Shown in pieces: positions 7,996-16,505 of a stretch of 64,000 bases of DNA. The stretch spans positions 81,078-145,077 of the forward strand of contig NZ_MPPI01000008.1 of the NCBI RefSeq assembly GCF_001895925.1, given 5' to 3'. The position numbers and the translations under genes are program-made. Source of the DNA: Phormidesmis priestleyi ULC007 (GTDB lineage: Bacteria; Cyanobacteriota; Cyanobacteriia; Leptolyngbyales; Leptolyngbyaceae). Positions within the stretch are counted from its first letter, which is position 1, and each line of letters begins with the position of its first letter. The notes under the pieces are model-generated. The model was not told the origin of the DNA. It saw nothing but the letters and a program-made list of their open reading frames with translations, and made no database searches.

Positions 7996-8316
7996 TTATG
8001 TTCTGATTTTCAAAGCTACTGCATGGTCTACGCTTAATGTTTTATAAGCATTTCCTCTAAAATTTATGCCGTGAATTTGCAGCTCGTCTAGTTCAGAGTT
8101 GATCGCGAAAATAATTCTGATTTTGCCAACCCTCATTCTTAGGAAGCCTTGCCATTCTCCTTCTAAGGCTTTGATATCAAGTTCTCCCGATGGCACTAAC
8201 CCTGATTGCTCAACTGAGTTAAGCAAATAGAGAATTTTAGTCTGAACTCTCTTCACATCTTTTGTTGGAAGCTTTTTCAGAAATTTGAGCGCGTCTTTAC
8301 TGAAGGTCAGTTCCAT
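7996..8316 (-). CDS. RelE/ParE-family toxin
   Basis: A 106-aa protein with the RelE/ParE fold signature: LTFSKDALKFLKKLPTKDVK at the N-terminus, then ALEGEWQGFLRMRVGKIRII and FAINSELDELQIHGINFRG. RelE-type members cut ribosome-bound mRNA and ParE-type ones inhibit gyrase; sequence alone does not decide. Its start overlaps the end of the upstream gene by 20 bp, the usual antitoxin-first order. An extra C-terminal tail follows the last strand. Confidence 0.8.
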   Translation of the reverse strand: MELTFSKDALKFLKKLPTKDVKRVQTKILYLLNSVEQSGLVPSGELDIKALEGEWQGFLRMRVGKIRIIFAINSELDELQIHGINFRGNAYKTLSVDHAVALKIRT

Positions 8317-8521
8317 TTCGCACCCAATCTGTCATGTTTACGAACTCGCTTTTGTCGTAATCGGACGGTGAACCAAACTGTCCGCGAATTTCTTGCATTT
8401 CCTTTTCGCTAACACGAGGAATCAAAGCTAAACACAGAGCCAGTCTTTCTTCTCTCAAAACCTCATGGATTGTCTCCCGCACACTTTGCTGAATAAGCTC
8501 TTTGAGTTCTTGTGCTTCCAT
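8297..8521 (-). CDS. Putative antitoxin of the RelE/ParE-type pair
   Basis: A 74-aa acidic protein, MEAQELKELIQQSVRETIHE with a second helix VLREERLALCLALIP, ending in the disordered-looking SEFVNMTDWVRNGTDLQ. I do not recognise a named DNA-binding fold. The assignment rests on size, position directly upstream of the toxin and the 20-bp overlap. Two palindromes lie 70-200 bp upstream and could be its operators. Confidence 0.6.
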   Translation of the reverse strand: MEAQELKELIQQSVRETIHEVLREERLALCLALIPRVSEKEMQEIRGQFGSPSDYDKSEFVNMTDWVRNGTDLQ

Positions 8522-8590
8522 CTTTATTCCTTGTTCACGAGCTATTTAGCCTTTTACACTAGAACGTAACTAGATACTGATGCCTGTGTC

Positions 8591-8636
8591 ATAAGTTTTG
8601 TTTTAACGTCAAGCAAATTATTAAAACAAAACTTAT
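8591..8636. promoter_or_regulatory. 46-bp palindrome, copy 1
   Basis: A perfect 16-bp inverted repeat, ATAAGTTTTGTTTTAA at 8591-8606 and TTAAAACAAAACTTAT at 8621-8636, with a 14-nt spacer. A diverged copy of the same length follows at 8674-8719, giving an 83-bp period. It stands 70 bp upstream of the antitoxin start and could be an operator, or the end of a mobile element. Confidence 0.5.
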
Positions 8637-8673
8637 AAGTGAAGCTTTGTTGAAAGGTTTCTCCGCTCTATTC

Positions 8674-8719
8674 ATAAGTTTTACTTCAAAATCAGGCAGA
8701 TTATTAAAACGAATCTTAT
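8674..8719. promoter_or_regulatory. 46-bp palindrome, copy 2
   Basis: ATAAGTTTTACTTCAAAATC on the left and TTATTAAAACGAATCTTAT on the right: an imperfect version of the palindrome at 8591-8636, with a similar spacer (TCAGGCAGATTA against TCAAGCAAATTA). The stretch 8522-8958 holds these two palindromes and an AT-rich remainder without any gene I can support. Confidence 0.45.
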
Positions 8720-8964
8720 AAACGGAGCCTCATTCGTAGATCCTACTTGACCATCAACAGGTTTTGCTCACGCATCGGGCACAAATCCTAAACACATAAT
8801 ATTGAAGTGATCTTTATTACATAAAAATTACATTGCTTAAGTAAATATAACTAAGATTTTCTAGCTTCAGTCAACACGGTTGCTCATTTTCCAGGAATTT
8901 TCTCAGGTCAGCCAAGTTGCTGATTCGCTAGAGTGCGACCGTAACATGATTTTTAAAGGTGCAG

Positions 8965-9381
8965 ATGGTACAGCGTAAAAGAGGTTCTAGAGTGCTTGAG
9001 CGCGCCGATCGCCGAGCCGCCAGCTTACAGTCGATTTCACCCACGCTTGACCTCAGTAGTGGACTCACCCTTGCAGCTTACCAAGACGCAATTCAAGACA
9101 TCCGATCGCAGCTAGTCGCTTACAACGCTGCCTTATCCGCGATCGACAAAGCCCGTGACGATATCAATCAAGCCGAGCGATCGCTGAGAGACTTATCAGA
9201 ACACATGCTGATGGGCGTTGCAGTCAAGTATGGCAAAAGCAGCCAAGAGTACTTGATGGCAGGAGGTGTGCGTAAAGGCGACCCCCGGCGCAAGTCGTCT
9301 CGCACCAGTGGAGTGATAGGGGCGATCGCCCCCCAAAAAGTCTCAACAAACGGACACTCGCCTATTTCAACCTCTGTTTAA
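8965..9381 (+). CDS. Conserved hypothetical cyanobacterial protein
   Basis: 138 aa from the ATG at 8965; a GTG at 8959 is also in frame but sits in the probable ribosome site (AAAGGTG). The N-terminus is basic (MVQRKRGSRVLERADRR), the middle is helical (YQDAIQDIRSQLVAYNAALS, then ARDDINQAERSLRDLSEHML), and then VKYGKSSQEYLMAGGVRKGD. The Lys-tyr-gly-x-x-ser-x-x-tyr-x-met-ala-gly-gly block is a pattern I associate with a small cyanobacterial family of unknown function. No membrane segment. A role near DNA or RNA is only a guess from charge. Confidence 0.7.
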   Translation: MVQRKRGSRVLERADRRAASLQSISPTLDLSSGLTLAAYQDAIQDIRSQLVAYNAALSAIDKARDDINQAERSLRDLSEHMLMGVAVKYGKSSQEYLMAGGVRKGDPRRKSSRTSGVIGAIAPQKVSTNGHSPISTSV

Positions 9382-9390
9382 AGTCAAAGG

Positions 9391-9705
9391 ATGCGCGATA
9401 CTTTGTCTAACGCATCCTTCGCGCCCCATCTGATTAACCGTAAGGTAGAACGCATCATTCGTTTCAGGTCGTCTATGACTCCAAGTTTTGCCCTTCTAGC
9501 GATCGTCATTATTTTGGGTTCTCTCCTCGTTTTGGCTCCGATCATCGCCGACTATTACTACGCTTGCCGCAAATTAGAGCAATCTTCAAACTCGTCAGAC
9601 CTGATCAGTAAAACGATCGCCGGGGGCTATCGCTATGTGTGTTGGGTGACGGGCACCACCATGATTACAGCCGCGATCGTCCTCCTGTTTCGGCTCGAAT
9701 GGTAA
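9391..9705 (+). CDS. Small membrane protein, two predicted helices
   Basis: Hydrophobic segments FALLAIVIILGSLLVLAPII and WVTGTTMITAAIVLLFRL flank a polar loop with YYYACRKLEQSSNSSD. The frame opens at 9391, 9 bp after the previous stop, but an internal ATG at 9475 would give a cleaner 76-aa two-helix protein; I cannot decide. Function unknown. Likely cotranscribed with the gene upstream. Confidence 0.55.
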   Translation: MRDTLSNASFAPHLINRKVERIIRFRSSMTPSFALLAIVIILGSLLVLAPIIADYYYACRKLEQSSNSSDLISKTIAGGYRYVCWVTGTTMITAAIVLLFRLEW

Positions 9706-9818
9706 AACTTTCTGTTAGGGAATGGCAGGTTTTTCGTGGACAACTTCAGAGTCTCATGAGCCAATTCGCTGAGTTGGGCTAATCTATTCAGTGAGTGGCG
9801 TAGAGGAGTGAGAAATTT

Positions 9819-11075
9819 ATGTTGAGTTGGGATCAAAGTTCCAGCATTGCCCTGATGCAGAGAGAGCGGGCATGGGTGGAAATTGATTTAACCGCATTGG
9901 CACACAACATTCGTCAGATTCGGGGTTTGCTGTCACCGCATACTGATTTGATGGCTGTTGTCAAAGCTGATGCTTATGGACACGGAGCCGTCACCGTTGC
10001 CCAAACCGTCTTGCAAGCAGGCGCAACCTGGCTAGGCGTTGCCACCATTCCTGAAGGCATTGAGCTTCGGGAAGCGGGCATTGAATCCCCGATTTTAGTC
10101 ATGGGCGCAACTCACACCGCCGAGCAAATTTGCGCGATCGCCCACTGGGGCCTTCAACCCACACTCTGCACACCCAAACAAGCCCTCGTCTTTTCTGAAG
10201 CGATCGGCAAATCTTCGCAGCGCCAGCCGCTACCCGTGCACATTAAATTAGATACCGGAATGTCGCGACTGGGAACGCCTTGGCAGAAAGCCGTTGAGTT
10301 TGTGCAACTCGTTCAAAGGCTGCCGGGGTTGACGATCGCCAGCATCTATTCTCACCTGGCAACCGCTGACGACCCCGATCCCACAATCATGCGCCAGCAG
10401 CAGCACCGTTACGAACAAGCGATTCAAGCCTGCGGGTTTTCCCCGATCCTAAACCCTGCAATTCACAGGCCTTTCCCTCGCTTTCACCTCGCTAACTCAG
10501 CCGCCACACTCACAGATGCCAGCTTGCACTACGACATGGTACGAACCGGACTGGTGATTTATGGGCTGTATCCATCTGGGCACTTAGCCGATCGAGTTGA
10601 TCTCAAACCCGTGATGCAGGTGAAAGCGCGAGTCAGTCAGGTCAAAACCCTGCAACCTGGAACCGGAGTCAGCTACGGCTACAAATTTGTTGCAGAGCGA
10701 GAAACTCAAATCGCCGTAGTGGGGATTGGCTACGCAGACGGTGTTCCCCGTAATCTCTCTAATCAACTAACCGTCTTAGTGAGAGGGCAGCGAGTTCCTC
10801 AGATCGGCGCAATCACGATGGATCAGATCATGCTGGATGTCAGCACCATTCCCGCTTTGCAAGAAGGGGAAGTGGTGACACTATTAGGGCAAGACGGCAA
10901 TCAGCAGATTTTAGCGGACGATTGGGCACAAACTTTAGGCACGATTTCCTGGGAGATTCTCTGCGGCTTTAAGCATCGCCTTCCTCGCGTCGCTGTCGGC
11001 AAGCCCTATGGAATTCGTCAGTCCCTATCTGGAGCTCGGCATGTTTTTCATGCACAGCAGAGTGACCTGGAGTAA
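9819..11075 (+). CDS. alr: Alanine racemase
   Basis: The PLP enzyme that interconverts L- and D-alanine for peptidoglycan. Lys49 in AVVKADAYGHGA is the PLP lysine, the second catalytic tyrosine lies in GVSYGYKF, and MVRTGLVIYGLYP and AITMDQIMLDVS are further family signatures. 418 aa, slightly longer than the common 360-390, with an extra loop near ILNPAIHRPFPRFHLANSAA. A GAGGAG at 9803-9808 fits the ATG at 9819. Cytoplasmic; apparently a single-gene unit ended by the hairpin at 11161. Confidence 0.95.
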   Translation: MLSWDQSSSIALMQRERAWVEIDLTALAHNIRQIRGLLSPHTDLMAVVKADAYGHGAVTVAQTVLQAGATWLGVATIPEGIELREAGIESPILVMGATHTAEQICAIAHWGLQPTLCTPKQALVFSEAIGKSSQRQPLPVHIKLDTGMSRLGTPWQKAVEFVQLVQRLPGLTIASIYSHLATADDPDPTIMRQQQHRYEQAIQACGFSPILNPAIHRPFPRFHLANSAATLTDASLHYDMVRTGLVIYGLYPSGHLADRVDLKPVMQVKARVSQVKTLQPGTGVSYGYKFVAERETQIAVVGIGYADGVPRNLSNQLTVLVRGQRVPQIGAITMDQIMLDVSTIPALQEGEVVTLLGQDGNQQILADDWAQTLGTISWEILCGFKHRLPRVAVGKPYGIRQSLSGARHVFHAQQSDLE

Positions 11076-11160
11076 CCAGGCGAGTCGGATAAATCTAACG
11101 GACAGCAGGGCGGTTTCATGGTCATTGAAGAGAAGTCGATGAGCCATAAAAACCTGCTCC

Positions 11161-11212
11161 ACCCTCCTCACAAAGGGCTGGCGAGGGCTTCGCCTCCCTT
11201 CGTGAGGAGGGT
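11161..11212. terminator. Strong hairpin after alr
   Basis: A 17-bp stem with one mismatch: ACCCTCCTCACAAAGGG at 11161-11177 and CCCTTCGTGAGGAGGGT at 11196-11212, with a smaller hairpin inside the loop. CTTCTCTTT follows. It lies between the convergent alr and CPBP genes and may terminate both. Confidence 0.6.
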
Positions 11213-11237
11213 CTTCTCTTTAATTCCGCCCAGCTAC

Positions 11238-12074
11238 TTAGATCATTGCCCACAGCGCCCCAGCCGTAGTCAGCAAAAAGAGTAACCCCATTGCCCCTGC
11301 CAGAGGCTTTTCTTTTAAGCCTGTTAGCCAGTCAGACGCGCGACCTGTATAACCGATCAGATTGGCTGAATCGAGGCTTGCCATGCCAAAAACCCAGCCC
11401 GCATGGAGACCCCAGGCAAGCCCCAGATGGTTGTGATCAACTCCCCGCGCTAGACAAAGCACCATGCCCATTAACCACAGCCCTGGTAGTTGAGGGATAT
11501 TTTCTGATCCTTCCCAGACCAGGTGAAGTAGGGCAAAAATCAGACTGGAGACGATCGCGCCACTCCACAGCCCATAAGTCTGCTCTAATTGACCCAGCAC
11601 AAATCCTCGAAAAACCAGTTCTTCGGTGACACCGATCCAAAGTCCTAAAAACAAAGTTGGCAACAGCACTGATCCCAACTGCTTCCAGTTCTCTGATTTC
11701 CACTCAATCCAACCCAATAGAGTTTGAACGCCAAAAAGGACGACTAGCCCGATCGTGCCTAGTGCTAACCCGCGACTGACCGATCCGAGATCATCCAGGT
11801 TTCCAGACAGCCCATAGTGACTAAAGGGAACATTTTGAACCCAAGCGGCTGCCCAAAGCACGATGGGAGCCAGCAGATAGAGTGAGGCAACGAGCGGCAA
11901 TTTTTGACGAATTTCTAAAGGCTTGAAGGGATGCCACTTTAAAGCGATCGCTAGTGGGATGGCGATCGGCAGCCAAATTGCCACCCAAACAGCAAAAAAA
12001 ACACCTACCCTGATCGGCACCGAAGCTTCCGCAAAAAATGCAAAAAACGGGTGAACACGATCGAGGGTAGGCAT
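11238..12074 (-). CDS. CPBP-family intramembrane glutamic protease
   Basis: A 278-aa polytopic membrane protein of the CPBP/Abi (PF02517) family. The catalytic motif EELVFRG is at residues 151-157, motif 2 FALLH at 180-184 and the third His in LAWGLHAGW at 224. Six or more hydrophobic helices, for example VGVFFAVWVAIWLPIAIPLA. Relatives include the prenyl-protein protease Rce1 and bacteriocin-immunity proteins; cyanobacterial substrates are unknown. All three motifs are intact, so activity is plausible. Confidence 0.85.
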   Translation of the reverse strand: MPTLDRVHPFFAFFAEASVPIRVGVFFAVWVAIWLPIAIPLAIALKWHPFKPLEIRQKLPLVASLYLLAPIVLWAAAWVQNVPFSHYGLSGNLDDLGSVSRGLALGTIGLVVLFGVQTLLGWIEWKSENWKQLGSVLLPTLFLGLWIGVTEELVFRGFVLGQLEQTYGLWSGAIVSSLIFALLHLVWEGSENIPQLPGLWLMGMVLCLARGVDHNHLGLAWGLHAGWVFGMASLDSANLIGYTGRASDWLTGLKEKPLAGAMGLLFLLTTAGALWAMI

Positions 12075-12130
12075 AAAACAAGTTAGAAAATGAAGTCTTT
12101 TAACGCGATCGCGATCGTCTTTTGGAAAGG

Positions 12131-12544
12131 TTATTCCGCTTCTTCGTTCCCGTTGGAACCGTTTTGATCACCCTTATCAGCATCGATCTGAATCAAGTGA
12201 ATATGCTTATAGCCCAGCTTAATTTCAAACTCATCTCCTGGCTTTAAGCCCATTGCTTTGGTGTAGGCTGCCCCGATCACAATTTGACCATTTTGATGCA
12301 CACTGACCCGATAAGTCGGCTCTCGCCCCCGACCATCTTTTGACCCCTCTGGACTCAGAGGAATGCCTCTTGCAACCAACAGAGCATCATAGAAATCTGT
12401 CAGATTAACGCGAGTTTGACTATTCTTAGTTATGGTGTAGTAGCCACAGCGCTTTGCAGTTTCTCGGCGCGGCAAGTGTGACAGTTCTTTTACTTTTTGA
12501 AGTAACGCCTTCCCTGTTAAAGGGGCAGTTGCAGTTTCAGTCAT
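12131..12544 (-). CDS. cyAbrB-family transcription regulator
   Basis: 137 aa, the cyanobacterial AbrB type in which the DNA-binding swapped-hairpin domain is at the C-terminus: VSVHQNGQIVIGAAYTKAMG, then LKPGDEFEIKLGYKHIHLIQ. The N-terminal part (LTGKALLQKVKELSHLPRRE, then TAKRCGYYT) is the conserved cyAbrB extension. These proteins regulate carbon and nitrogen metabolism genes and are near-universal in cyanobacteria. The short Asp/Gly/Asn/Glu-rich tail is variable. Whether it is cyAbrB1 or cyAbrB2 cannot be fixed by eye. Confidence 0.9.
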   Translation of the reverse strand: MTETATAPLTGKALLQKVKELSHLPRRETAKRCGYYTITKNSQTRVNLTDFYDALLVARGIPLSPEGSKDGRGREPTYRVSVHQNGQIVIGAAYTKAMGLKPGDEFEIKLGYKHIHLIQIDADKGDQNGSNGNEEAE

Positions 12545-12660
12545 CTGCTACAGAATATCCCTAGATTTCTGAAATGGTAAATAGAGTCAATGTTAAATGT
12601 TTGACCTAATAAAATATATCTCTAATCTGCTCTATCTGCACAATATTTTTGCTTAAATTA

Positions 12661-12827
12661 TCATGCATTAATCGTTTCAATTAGCTTTTCTCGATCGCGG
12701 TCTAACAAAATTTGCCGATATTTCATCAAAGCTTGTATCGAAACAAGTCGCTCAAACGCCGCGCTGCTAAAGCTTGATTTTGTGCATCTTCAGAAGCAAC
12801 AGGTCTGACTTTCTCAAATTGTTCTAA
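12661..12827 (-). pseudogene. Decayed gene fragment, two frames
   Basis: On the minus strand one frame reads LEQFEKVRPVASEDAQNQAL and stops, while a neighbouring frame continues as AFERLVSIQALMKYRQILLD and ends RDREKLIETINA with a stop at 12661. Together they look like the C-terminus of one helical protein broken by a frameshift. Family not recognised. The rest of the gene-free stretch 12545-13040 shows only AT-rich sequence, including a short GGTAATTACC palindrome. Confidence 0.3.
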
Positions 12828-13040
12828 TCAATTTAGGCAAAATGCTAAACTAAAGCGTATGGAAAATGCTGCTTTTTGGTAATTACCAATCAACAGGTTG
12901 CCAGTCAGGAGACAGATTTTTCGTAACAAACTATTAACTTTAGAAATTGCTAATTCATAAAATAGTGTTTTCTTGCCGTTACAGTTGCTCTAGCTCCGCA
13001 CCGCTTAGACCTTTAAAGTTGCAGTTTTTTGGTTTCTAGA

Positions 13041-14048
13041 ATGCAAGTTGTTTTTAAGATTGTTCGCCAAAACCAAAATTCGTTACCAAGAGTTGAGTCC
13101 TACCCGCTCGACGTGGAATCAAGCGCCACAATTCTTGATTGTCTCAATCAGATTAAATGGCAGCAAGATGGCACGCTTGCTTTTAGAAAAAATTGTCGCA
13201 ACACAATTTGTGGCAGTTGCTCAATGCGAATTAATGGTCGATCGGCACTGGCTTGCAAAGAAAATGTGGGCAGCGAAATCGCTCGTTTTTCTGCCAGTTC
13301 AGCCGCAGCGCCTAATCAGATTCCAGAAATCACGATCGCGCCGATGGGCAATATGCCCGTGATTAAAGATTTGGTGGTCGATATGCAAGGCTTTTGGGCA
13401 AATCTCAAAGCCGTCGATCCCTATGTCAGCACGGCAGCGCGACAGGTGCCAGAGCGAGAATTTTTGCAAACGCCCGCAGAGCGATCGCAGCTTGACCAAA
13501 CTGGAAACTGCATTATGTGCGGTGCTTGTTATTCTGAGTGCAACGCTCGCGAAGTTAACCCTGAGTTTGTCGGACCTCATGCGTTAGCCAAGGCTTATCG
13601 CATGGTGGCCGATTCTCGCGACGATCGGACTGCTGCCCGACTCGAAAAATATAATCAAGGAACCGAGGGCGTTTGGGGCTGCACTCGCTGCTATTTCTGC
13701 AATAGTGTTTGCCCGATGGAAGTCGCGCCGATGGATCAAATTGGCAAAATTAAGAATGAGATTTTAGCGCGTAAAGATGGACAAACGGGGCGATCGATTC
13801 GTCACCGTAAAGTCCTAATTGATCTCGTCAAACAAGGCGGCTGGATCGATGAACGGCAGTTTGGCTTACAAGTTGTGGGCAATAACCTTAAAGATCTTAA
13901 AGGACTGATGAGCCTTGTCCCGTTAGGGCTGCGAATGCTCAGTCACGGCAAACTCCCAGCAAAATTTGAGCCTTCTGAAGGGGCAAAGCAGGTACGATCG
14001 TTGATCGAATCCGTCCAAGCATTCCAAACAGAATCAAAACGCCTTTAA
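13041..14048 (+). CDS. sdhB: Succinate dehydrogenase/fumarate reductase iron-sulfur subunit
   Basis: Carries electrons from the flavoprotein to quinone in the respiratory/thylakoid membrane. The 2Fe-2S ligands are Cys52, Cys57, Cys60 and Cys72 (CRNTICGSCS ... ALAC). The 4Fe-4S and 3Fe-4S clusters use CIMCGACYSEC and CTRCYFCNSVCPMEV. 335 aa, as usual for the cyanobacterial subunit, which is longer than E. coli SdhB. The ATG at 13041 is preferred over an in-frame TTG 12 bases earlier. No sdhA or membrane-anchor gene is adjacent; scattered sdh genes are common in cyanobacteria. Confidence 0.92.
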   Translation: MQVVFKIVRQNQNSLPRVESYPLDVESSATILDCLNQIKWQQDGTLAFRKNCRNTICGSCSMRINGRSALACKENVGSEIARFSASSAAAPNQIPEITIAPMGNMPVIKDLVVDMQGFWANLKAVDPYVSTAARQVPEREFLQTPAERSQLDQTGNCIMCGACYSECNAREVNPEFVGPHALAKAYRMVADSRDDRTAARLEKYNQGTEGVWGCTRCYFCNSVCPMEVAPMDQIGKIKNEILARKDGQTGRSIRHRKVLIDLVKQGGWIDERQFGLQVVGNNLKDLKGLMSLVPLGLRMLSHGKLPAKFEPSEGAKQVRSLIESVQAFQTESKRL

Positions 14049-14089
14049 GTCCAACTTTCTGCCTCAGTTAACTCCCTCAACTATCAGTA

Positions 14090-14275
14090 ATGACTTCCCA
14101 ACCCCCAACGCCAGAAACGATCGCAGAAGCCCCGAATCAGCCCCAACCTGCTTTTGGCTGGACGGCTTATGCCGAACAAGTCAATGGGCGCTTTGCCATG
14201 ATTGGCTTTGTCAGCTTATTAATTCTCGAATTTTTCACCCGCCAAGATTTTTTTACTTGGCTAGGTTTACGATAA
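14090..14275 (+). CDS. High-light-inducible protein (one-helix CAB-like)
   Basis: 61 aa with one transmembrane helix carrying the chlorophyll-binding motif [18 protein letters not shown], preceded by [12 protein letters not shown]. Hlips bind chlorophyll and carotenoid in thylakoids, dissipate excess energy and assist photosystem II and chlorophyll-synthase assembly. It follows sdhB by 41 bp on the same strand; cotranscription is possible. A second Hlip-like gene lies at 39864. Confidence 0.9.
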   Translation: MTSQPPTPETIAEAPNQPQPAFGWTAYAEQVNGRFAMIGFVSLLILEFFTRQDFFTWLGLR

Positions 14276-14277
14276 CG

Positions 14278-14802
14278 TCAACGCGGATCTGTGGGCACTG
14301 CTAGCGGTTGCCCAGCCCGGTTATAGAGCAAAATATCCCACTGTCCCCTGGCATTAGACTCGAAGGCGATCGTTGCTCCATCAGCGCTAATGGTGGGGTT
14401 TCTCACTTCTGCCCGAATATTATCAGTCAGGTTACGCAACTGACGAAAATCTCGATCGTATAAATAAATTCCCGTTATGCCTTGGCGGCTGCCTGCAAAC
14501 ACAATAAATCGCCCATTGTCTGACACTGCCGGACTCGATGCCATCAGATCTAAAGAATTAAGCCCCGGTAAGTTCAATAAACGCTGCTCAACCGTGTCAT
14601 ATAAATAGATATCTTGAGTGCCGCGCCGATCGGACGCAAACACAATATAGCGACCGGACAGGCGAGGCGAGATATCTGAAAACGGACTATTCAGACTGCG
14701 CCCACCGGGATCGAACGGGAACGGCAGCAGCGTCGCCCCCGCACAGCCATTCAGAAATGCGGCGATCGTAACTAACCCAAAAAAGACAAAACGCTTAGAC
14801 AC
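14278..14802 (-). CDS. TolB-like (PD40) lipoprotein, short
   Basis: 174 aa. Lipoprotein signal FFGLVTIAAFLNGCAG, then about three beta-propeller blades of the PD40/TolB type: SPRLSGRYIVFASDRRGTQD, SDNGRFIVFAGSRQGITGIY and SADGATIAFESNARGQWDIL. A complete TolB propeller has six blades, so this could dimerise with its neighbour. Located in the periplasm or on a membrane face. Its paralogue starts 9 bp upstream in the same direction. Function unknown. Confidence 0.75.
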   Translation of the reverse strand: MSKRFVFFGLVTIAAFLNGCAGATLLPFPFDPGGRSLNSPFSDISPRLSGRYIVFASDRRGTQDIYLYDTVEQRLLNLPGLNSLDLMASSPAVSDNGRFIVFAGSRQGITGIYLYDRDFRQLRNLTDNIRAEVRNPTISADGATIAFESNARGQWDILLYNRAGQPLAVPTDPR

Positions 14803-14811
14803 AAGACCTAA

Positions 14812-15381
14812 TTATGGGGCAATTGTGGGCGCGGTATTGGGACGATTGTTGGGGAGGTCTAACTCCACAAAAGCACCGCGATCGAGCACTTCGATATCCC
14901 ACTGTCCGCGAGTGCTGCTCTCGAAGGTCACATAGCGTCCATCCGGGCTAATGCTCGGACGACGCAGCCACCCTTGATAGGCAGACATTAACACCTGCGA
15001 CTGTTGAGTCGCGCGATCGTAAAGCCGAATTTCAGGAATGCCGCGATCGCTGGCAATGTAAGCAAGATAGCGCCCCGTATAGCTGAGACTGGGGTTTTCA
15101 GCGATCGCGTTGGGGCGGTTGAGGCGTTGGAGGTTGATAAACTGTCGCTGCTCTAAGTTATAGGCCAGAATGTTGCGGCTTCCCTCACGGCTCGACACAA
15201 ATGCCAAAATGCGCCCATCGCCGCTTAGAGCAGGTTGCTCGTCGTTTTGGCGACTGTTGAGCGAAGTTGACCCGATCGGAACTCCAGTCGGACTGCACGC
15301 CGCCAGCGAACCCAACAAGAGCAGCCGAGCCATGAAACTAATCCCCGAAACCACACTTTTCACACTGCAACTGCCATTCAA
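14812..15381 (-). CDS. TolB-like (PD40) lipoprotein, short paralogue
   Basis: 189 aa. Signal GISFMARLLLLGSLAACSPT with a lipobox, then propeller blades GDGRILAFVSSREGSRNIL, SYTGRYLAYIASDRGIPEIR and SPDGRYVTFESSTRGQWDIE. It is the upstream member of a tandem pair with the gene ending at 14278 and shares the final blade motif RGQWDI. The pair probably arose by duplication and may form one six-bladed heterodimer; that is inference. Confidence 0.75.
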   Translation of the reverse strand: MNGSCSVKSVVSGISFMARLLLLGSLAACSPTGVPIGSTSLNSRQNDEQPALSGDGRILAFVSSREGSRNILAYNLEQRQFINLQRLNRPNAIAENPSLSYTGRYLAYIASDRGIPEIRLYDRATQQSQVLMSAYQGWLRRPSISPDGRYVTFESSTRGQWDIEVLDRGAFVELDLPNNRPNTAPTIAP

Positions 15382-15494
15382 TCAAGCCATTTCATAACGA
15401 ATCCCCCCGACTTCTCTAACCACGAGAAGCAATGGAGGGATCAAGACAGGGGAGATCAACGATCAACGCGATCTAGCTCAAACAAACCAGAAGG

Positions 15495-16247
15495 TTAGGA
15501 TTCCCCCCAGTTATCATTCTCGTCGTCATTTGGCTCAACCGGACGATAGTCAACATAATCGGAGGGTGGCTCTTCTACATTTCTGCGTCGGTTGGTAGCT
15601 TCTTCATCAGTGGGGCGAGGTCGTCTGGGTTTAGAACCTTGAGATGGATTGCTCGATCGCGGAGCAGTGTTGCGATTGCGGGCGCGATCGTCAAAGTCGT
15701 TAGAGTCAACTGTCGCATCGATCACGGGATAATCTGGACGAGAACGAGGGCGGCGAGTCTTATCAGACGGGTTTAGCCGCTCGTCACGAGGACGACTTGA
15801 AGGACGACGACCCGAATCATAATCATCACGATTCTGTCGCGTGTCTTTTGTGCCCTGAATTCGCGGACGACGCACCCGCTCGTCGATCACCTCTTGGTCT
15901 TCAAACTCAGCGCTTTGACGATAGCGAGAGCTAACTGGGCGGTCAGAATCGACGATCGGCGTGTTGCGCTTTGCTTGCTCGGTCGAAACTTTGCGAAGGC
16001 GCAAATTTTCAATCACGAAAAAGACAGAAGCGCCCGTCAGCAGCACTTGACCAAACTGCATAATCGGGTCAAAGCGCCAGCCATAAAAAATTAAAATCAA
16101 GCCGCACAGCAGACCGACGGCGGAAAAGAAAATATCGGAATCTCTAGATAACTCAGGGCGGAACGATCGAACGGCATAAAGCCCTGCCCCGCCAACGGCA
16201 AGAATAATCCCGGCAATACTAGCTAGATTGAACTGAAAGTTAACCAT
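15495..16247 (-). CDS. ycf66: Ycf66-family membrane protein with long acidic/basic tail
   Basis: The first 85 residues are the Ycf66 domain: NLASIAGIILAVGGAGLYAV, RPELSRDSDIFFSAVGLLCG and FDPIMQFGQVLLTGASVFFV, three hydrophobic helices. The remaining 165 residues are a low-complexity tail rich in Arg, Asp, Pro and Ser (RPRSRPD, RRPRPTDEE), probably disordered. Ycf66 occurs in cyanobacteria and some chloroplasts; function unknown. psbX follows upstream on the same strand, a pairing also seen in other cyanobacteria. Confidence 0.85.
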   Translation of the reverse strand: MVNFQFNLASIAGIILAVGGAGLYAVRSFRPELSRDSDIFFSAVGLLCGLILIFYGWRFDPIMQFGQVLLTGASVFFVIENLRLRKVSTEQAKRNTPIVDSDRPVSSRYRQSAEFEDQEVIDERVRRPRIQGTKDTRQNRDDYDSGRRPSSRPRDERLNPSDKTRRPRSRPDYPVIDATVDSNDFDDRARNRNTAPRSSNPSQGSKPRRPRPTDEEATNRRRNVEEPPSDYVDYRPVEPNDDENDNWGES

Positions 16248-16505
16248 TCCCTGTCTCCTAGGTAAGTCTTATATTAGCGAGTTATGCCTAAGATCTCTAC
16301 TCTAACAAGCCCAAATTCCTTCAGACCTACTCAATTGCTTTCTCAGGCTTTATTGAAGCCTAGATTTTGCACTTCAAAGCAAAAACCTCAGTTTTAGCAG
16401 GGAGCGCGACCTAAATTTAGCCACTGCCTTGCTAGAACTAAGGTTTTGCAAAAGTGCTGGTACTTTGCTATGCCCAGAAGGATTTTAGGCACCGAATGCC
16501 CAGCC

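Noticed and set aside
12840-13040. Riboswitch in front of sdhB
   Set aside because: Only a short GGTAATTACC palindrome and AT-rich sequence; no conserved aptamer core is recognisable.
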